Source of the DNA: Micromonospora phaseoli
Lineage (GTDB): Bacteria; Actinomycetota; Actinomycetes; Mycobacteriales; Micromonosporaceae
DNA length: 64,000 bases
Direction: 5' to 3'
NCBI RefSeq assembly: GCF_900109115.1
Contig: NZ_FNYV01000014.1
Coordinates: forward strand, 62,001-126,000
Below are positions 60,078-64,000 of the stretch, one piece after another. The notes under the pieces were generated by a model. The model was given only the letters and a program-made list of their open reading frames with translations. It was not told the origin of the DNA and did not search any database. Made by a program: the position numbers and the translations under genes. Numbering within the stretch: the stretch's first letter is position 1; each line of letters begins with the position of its first letter.

Positions 60078-60818
60078 GTGACCCAGCCTCCAGCGCACCC
60101 GACACCGCCGGCCGGCGGGCCCCCGGCCGGCGGTGTCGCGCCGCCCACCGGCCCACCCCCGGTTCCGTCACGGTGGGCCCCGCCCGTCCAGACGCCTCCG
60201 GGACAGCCGGGCCCGCTGGGGCAGACTCCCCCAGCGGGCTGGCCGCCGGGGCCTCCCCCGCCCGGATGGGCTGCCGGTCCGCCACCACCGGTGCTGGGTC
60301 CGGGCGGCCAGCCGCTGGCGAGCTTCAGCGACCGGCTGCTGGCGTACCTGATCGACACGGCCATCGCGACCGGCATCATGATGGTGCTGTTCGTGCCGCC
60401 GATTCTGATCATCTGGTTCCGGATGTTCGACGAGATGACCCGGGCCAACCCGGACGGCACGTTCGGCCCGACCGAGCCGGAGGTGTTCGGGGAGTTCTTC
60501 GTGCTGATCGTGTTGCTGCAACTCGGGCTGTTCGCGCTGATGCTGGGGCTCTACTGGCTCTACCACGTGGAGTACCTCAAGCGGACCGGGCAGACCCTCG
60601 GCAAGAAGGTGATGAACCTGCGCGTGGTCCCGCTCGATCCGACAAGCACGCTCGACCGGCGCACGGCCGGGAAGCGGTACCTCGTGCAGTTCGTCGGCGG
60701 GTCCCTGGTGCCCGGCGGCAGCTACGTCGACGGACTCTGGCAGCTGTGGGACAAACCCTGGCAGCAGTGCCTCCACGACAAGTTCGCCGGAACCGTCGTC
60801 GTTAAGGTGTCGAGGTGA
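60078..60818 (+). CDS. RDD family membrane protein
   Basis: A 246-residue protein. The first 75 residues are Pro/Gly-rich; an RDD domain follows, with LASFSDRLLAYLIDTAIATG (the R-D-D type start), two further helices and YLKRTGQTLGKKVMNLRVVP. RDD proteins are small integral membrane proteins of uncertain, probably transport-related, function. The GTG at 60078 has no ribosome site and lies 11 bases after hppD. A second RDD gene follows. It is short of motifs that would give a substrate. Confidence 0.83.
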   Translation: MTQPPAHPTPPAGGPPAGGVAPPTGPPPVPSRWAPPVQTPPGQPGPLGQTPPAGWPPGPPPPGWAAGPPPPVLGPGGQPLASFSDRLLAYLIDTAIATGIMMVLFVPPILIIWFRMFDEMTRANPDGTFGPTEPEVFGEFFVLIVLLQLGLFALMLGLYWLYHVEYLKRTGQTLGKKVMNLRVVPLDPTSTLDRRTAGKRYLVQFVGGSLVPGGSYVDGLWQLWDKPWQQCLHDKFAGTVVVKVSR

Positions 60819-60840
60819 ATGAGCGCAGCGAGGCCACGTC

Positions 60841-61785
60841 ATGAGCGTGGCACCCGGTTGGTACGTCGACCCCGCCGACCCGCAGACCCGCAGGTACTGG
60901 GACGGCGAGGGTTGGCTCGGCGCGCCCATCCCGGTCGACGCCACACCGCCCGACGGCCCACCGCCACCCGAGCCCGAGCCGACGCCCGAGCCCGAGCCGA
61001 CGCCCGAGCCGACACCCCAGGCCGAGCCGACACCCCAGGCCGCCGGGCCGGCCTCCGCGCCCCCCGCCGCCGGTCTCCCGCCCGGCAGCACCCCGCCGAC
61101 TGACTGGCGCCAGGGCCCACCGCCCGGCTGGCAGGCCGGCGACGCACCGCAGGGCCCGCCGCCCGGCTGGCCGTACCCGACCTGGCCCGGGCGCCCGCCC
61201 GCGCCTCGGCCGCACGGAATGCCGCTGGCCTCGTTCGGTACCCGGCTGGGCGCCCGCCTGATCGACTTCGGCGTTGTCTTCGCGCTCAACGCACTGGTGA
61301 ACGGCTGGTTCGTCTGGCGCTACCTGCAGGAACTCTCCCCCGCCTTCAACGAGTTCTGGCGCCGGGTCCAGGAGCAGGACCGCACCACCGATCCGCTGCC
61401 GGCGGCGGGCGACCAGGCCGGCGCGCTCATCGTGGTGATCCTGCTGATCGCCACCGCACTCTGGCTGGCGTACGAGGTGCCGTCGATGGCGGCCAGTGGG
61501 CAGACCTTCGGCAAGCGGCTGCTGCGCGTCAAGGCGGTGCCGGTCGAGGCGGACGCGCCGCTGGGCTTCGGCCGGGCGCTGCGCCGGTGGAACACCCTCG
61601 GCCTGCCCACCCTGCTCTGGTACTGCTGCGGCCTCGGGCTGCTGCTCCAGCTGGTCGATGCGCTCTCCCCACTCTTCGACCACCCGATGCGGCAGGCCCT
61701 GCACGACAAGCGGGCGCAGACCGTGGTGGTCCAGCTTCCCCACACCCCCGACGATCGCGCCAACCCCCCGGGAGAGACCCCATGA
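60841..61785 (+). CDS. DUF2510-RDD family membrane protein
   Basis: A 314-residue protein. The N-terminal 26 residues are a DUF2510 motif (GWYVDPADPQTRRYWDGEGW). A Pro/Glu/Thr-rich repeat (60967-61040) and a Gly/Pro/Trp stretch link it to an RDD domain (LASFGTRLGARLIDFGVVFA, SGQTFGKRLLRVKAVPV) with about four membrane helices. It resembles the preceding RDD protein and may form a complex with it. GAGG is seven bases before the ATG at 60841. The stop overlaps hisC (ATGA). Confidence 0.83.
   Translation: MSVAPGWYVDPADPQTRRYWDGEGWLGAPIPVDATPPDGPPPPEPEPTPEPEPTPEPTPQAEPTPQAAGPASAPPAAGLPPGSTPPTDWRQGPPPGWQAGDAPQGPPPGWPYPTWPGRPPAPRPHGMPLASFGTRLGARLIDFGVVFALNALVNGWFVWRYLQELSPAFNEFWRRVQEQDRTTDPLPAAGDQAGALIVVILLIATALWLAYEVPSMAASGQTFGKRLLRVKAVPVEADAPLGFGRALRRWNTLGLPTLLWYCCGLGLLLQLVDALSPLFDHPMRQALHDKRAQTVVVQLPHTPDDRANPPGETP
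60967..61040 (+). repeat. 18-bp tandem repeat encoding Pro/Glu/Thr linker
   Basis: CCCGAGCCCGAGCCGACG repeats perfectly at 60967 and 60985, followed by shorter variants. It encodes PEPEPT-type units. Confidence 0.75.
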
Positions 61786-62882
61786 CCGATGGACCACGGC
61801 GGCCGACAGTGCGACTGACCCGCGCCGACCTGGACGCGTTGCCGAACTACGTGCCCGGCCGCAGCCCGGCCGACCTGGCCCGTGAGCTGGGCCTGCCGCA
61901 GGCGATCAAGTTGGCCAGCAACGAGGTGCCGTACGGCCCGCTGCCCGGCGTGGTGGAGGCGGTCGCCGAGGCCGCGGCCGGAGTGCACCGATACCCCGAC
62001 ATGGGCGTCGTCGCGCTCCGCCAGGCGCTCGCCGAGCGGTACGGGGTGGACCTCGACCGGGTGGCCACCGGCTGTGGCTCGGTGGCGCTGGCCGAGCACC
62101 TGGTGCGGGCCACCTGCCTGCCCGGCGACGAACTGGTCTACTCGTGGCGGTCGTTCGAGGCGTACCCGATCATCGCGGCGACCAGCGGCGCGACCAGCGT
62201 GCAGGTGCCCAACGACGCCGGGCACGGGCACGACCTGGCGGCGATGGCCGCCGCGGTGACCGATCGCACGCGGATGATTCTGGTCTGCAACCCGAACAAC
62301 CCGACCGGCACCGCCGTACGCCGGGCCGAGCTGGACCGTTTCCTCGATGCCGTGCCGGACGACGTGCTGGTGGTCATCGACGAGGCGTACCGGGAGTTCG
62401 TCACCGACCCCGAGGTGCCGGACGGGCTGAGCTACGCCGACCGGCCCAACGTGGCGGTGCTGCGCACCCTTTCCAAGGCGTGGGGTCTGGCTGGTCTGCG
62501 GATCGGCTTCCTGGTCGCGCAGCCGGCGGTGGCGGCGGCGGTACGCAAGGTCGTCACCCCGTTCTCCACCAGCATGGCCGCCCAGGCCGGGGCGCTGGCC
62601 GCGCTGGCCCAGGCGGACGAGGTGCACCGGCGGTGTGCGCTGGTGGTGGCCGAGCGGGAGCGGGTCAGCCAGGCGCTCGGCAAGCTCGTCCCGGATGTGC
62701 CGGCCAGTCAGGCGAACTTCCTCTGGCTGCCGCTGCGGGACCAGGCGGTGGAGTTCGGCAAGGTGTGCGAGTCGCGCGGCGTGATCGTCCGTCCGTTCGC
62801 CGGCGACGGGGTACGGGTCACCATCGGCACGCCGGCCGAGAACGACGCCTTCCTGGCCGCGGCCGAGGCGGCGCTGGGCTGA
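61782..62882 (+). CDS. hisC: HisC-type histidinol-phosphate/aromatic aminotransferase
   Basis: A 366-residue class II PLP aminotransferase. IKLASNEVPYGPLP opens the domain; LVCNPNNPTGT and VVIDEAYREFV hold PLP-binding Asn and Asp; TLSKAWGLAGLRIGF carries the Schiff-base Lys. HisC-type enzymes act on histidinol phosphate, and some actinobacterial members on aromatic amino acids. No other his gene is nearby, whereas hppD is, so aromatic transamination feeding 4-hydroxyphenylpyruvate is plausible. The ATG overlaps the RDD stop (ATGA). Confidence 0.9.
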   Translation: MTDGPRRPTVRLTRADLDALPNYVPGRSPADLARELGLPQAIKLASNEVPYGPLPGVVEAVAEAAAGVHRYPDMGVVALRQALAERYGVDLDRVATGCGSVALAEHLVRATCLPGDELVYSWRSFEAYPIIAATSGATSVQVPNDAGHGHDLAAMAAAVTDRTRMILVCNPNNPTGTAVRRAELDRFLDAVPDDVLVVIDEAYREFVTDPEVPDGLSYADRPNVAVLRTLSKAWGLAGLRIGFLVAQPAVAAAVRKVVTPFSTSMAAQAGALAALAQADEVHRRCALVVAERERVSQALGKLVPDVPASQANFLWLPLRDQAVEFGKVCESRGVIVRPFAGDGVRVTIGTPAENDAFLAAAEAALG

Positions 62883-63007
62883 GCCGCCCCGGCGTCCACG
62901 GTCAAGCCGCTGATCGGTACCGGGCCGGTCCACCATCCCCCAGTGGACCGGCCCGGAAGCTCTCCGCAAGATTACGTCGCTTTTGTCCGCATTTAGGGGA
63001 CTTGCAG

Positions 63008-64000
63008 CTATCCGGTCGCGGCGATGATCAACGCCTCGGCGGTGAGGTAGTACCGCTGGTCGTCCCCGTCGAGGTCGACCGGGCGGCGCAGCCGCTCCAC
63101 CACCACGTACCCGTCGGTCGCGTACGCGTCGCCCGGTGCCCATCCCGTGCCGTCGGACCCGATGTCCAGCACGAACCGGGACCGCTGCGCACCGGTCGTC
63201 GAATCCAGCGTGACCAGCTCGTTCTCCTCGGTCAGGACGTGCACCCGGCCGGGCTGGACGGCGATCACCTGGCCCGGGCCGACCACCGTCCGCCAACGCT
63301 GCGTGCCGTCAGCGGCTGAACGACCGACGAGCACTCCGTCGGCCATGCCCACCGCCGTCCGGTCGACCAGCTCGGTACCCGGGCCGTCCAGCGCCGGCGC
63401 CGGGACCGGGCCGCCCGGGCCGAGCAGCCAGCCCTGCGCCGCCACGTCACCCGACCCGGCGGTGCGCAGCGCGGCGCAGCCAGCGCCGGCCGATCCGCAG
63501 CCGAGCGGTGTCGCCGCCAGCTCGTCACCGGCGCCCGGGGGACGCCACCGGGCGTCCACCACCCCGGTCGCCGCGTCACGGAGTTCGACCACCGTCGGCC
63601 CGTCACAGCCGTCCATGGTGAGCAGTTGGCCGAGGGAGCTTGTGCCCACCGGCTCACGGCAGCCGGAGTCCACCTCGGCGCGCCACAGCTGCCCGCCGTC
63701 GGTCAGGTCGAGCGCCCGCACCTCATCGGTGCCGGCGGTGACCACCACCTCACGACCGTCGGCGACCCTGCTCACCGAGAGCTCCCTCGGCTGCCAGACG
63801 GTGGCCGTGCCGGTGCGCCGCACCGCGCGCTCGCGGCCCGGTTCCGGCCCGTCCGCCCGCCAGGCGACCTGACCGGTACGCGCGTCGAGCGCCACCAGTT
63901 GCCCGTCGGACCACCGGCTGACCACCGTGGTGCCACTCGCCACCACCGCGTCCAACGTCGCCGGCCAGCGCCGGTAGGACCAGAACGGCGTGCTCCGGTA
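63008..64000 (-). CDS. PQQ-like beta-propeller protein, 5' truncated
   Basis: The C-terminal 330 residues of a propeller protein; the frame is open to the window end, so the start and any membrane anchor lie beyond 64000. Repeats such as GQLVALDARTGQVAWRADGP, VRALDLTDGGQLWRAEVD and LVTLDSTTGAQRSRFVLD are PQQ-like blades. It resembles the protein at 54183-55619 in architecture and is probably a paralogue. Several cysteines (SGCREP, DGCDG, LGCGS, AGCAA) suggest disulfides and an outside location. Confidence 0.8.
   Translation of the reverse strand, partial: YRSTPFWSYRRWPATLDAVVASGTTVVSRWSDGQLVALDARTGQVAWRADGPEPGRERAVRRTGTATVWQPRELSVSRVADGREVVVTAGTDEVRALDLTDGGQLWRAEVDSGCREPVGTSSLGQLLTMDGCDGPTVVELRDAATGVVDARWRPPGAGDELAATPLGCGSAGAGCAALRTAGSGDVAAQGWLLGPGGPVPAPALDGPGTELVDRTAVGMADGVLVGRSAADGTQRWRTVVGPGQVIAVQPGRVHVLTEENELVTLDSTTGAQRSRFVLDIGSDGTGWAPGDAYATDGYVVVERLRRPVDLDGDDQRYYLTAEALIIAATG

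Overview
The window is high-GC actinobacterial chromosome. Gene content and style point to Micromonosporaceae (Micromonospora or a close relative): a conservon (roadblock / DUF742 / GTPase), DUF3263, a SARP/BTAD regulator, a DUF397-type remnant, a MsiK-like sugar ATPase, many GTG starts, and many genes with a TANNNT hexamer 6-7 nt before the start codon, as expected for leaderless transcripts. Genus is an inference; no rRNA is present.

Layout. 1-9000: end of a conservon (first gene cut by the window edge), a Cdc48-like double AAA+ ATPase, an acetyltransferase, a PP2C-like phosphatase, a DUF3263 protein and a two-gene ABC exporter preceded by two operator-like palindromes. 9095-13210: an amino-sugar locus, with a DeoR regulator divergent from a SIS isomerase, a ROK kinase and NagA. 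13229-16557: DUF4032 protein, PAP2 phosphatase, APC permease. 16700-21979: a lasso peptide biosynthetic locus, the most interesting part of the window. A 52-residue precursor starts a plus-strand operon (ABC ATPase, ABC permease, asparagine-synthetase-like cyclase, PqqD-like RRE protein). It meets head-on a minus-strand operon (HPr-kinase-like protein, nucleotidyltransferase-like protein, transglutaminase-like B2 leader peptidase). The predicted core is GGFPGIADVDGQSGVEGSI with a Gly1-Asp8 ring.

22123-31702: a large secreted Fn3/Ig-like/lamin-tail protein, a two-RCK channel-like protein, an MSMEG_6728-like protein, a CrtU-like FAD enzyme, a TetR/peroxiredoxin-like pair, an enoyl-CoA hydratase and an ASCH protein. 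31865-36560: a surface-glycan island of two glycosyltransferases, a methyltransferase and an unassigned protein. 36610-40702: tRNA-Thr(UGU), MsiK-like ATPase, RlmB, CysS. 40780-47312: IclR regulator, a DUF559-like protein flanked by two copies of a palindromic repeat, a secreted subtilisin, a HAD hydrolase, an EamA exporter, a CGNR regulator and a PPOX-type oxidoreductase. 47314-54014: a decayed DUF5753/DUF397 remnant, fumarase class II, a SARP regulator and fumarase class I. 54183-64000: PQQ-propeller protein, MFS/ArsR pair, Lrp regulator with 4-hydroxyphenylpyruvate dioxygenase, two RDD membrane proteins, a HisC-type aminotransferase and a second propeller protein cut by the window end.

Two dispersed repeat families were found by eye: a GGGCCC-centred palindromic element (three copies near 9.0, 27.5 and 55.7 kb) and a roughly 75-bp GATC-bounded palindrome (three copies near 41.5, 42.8 and 47.6 kb). 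No rRNA, CRISPR array, transposase or phage gene was seen.
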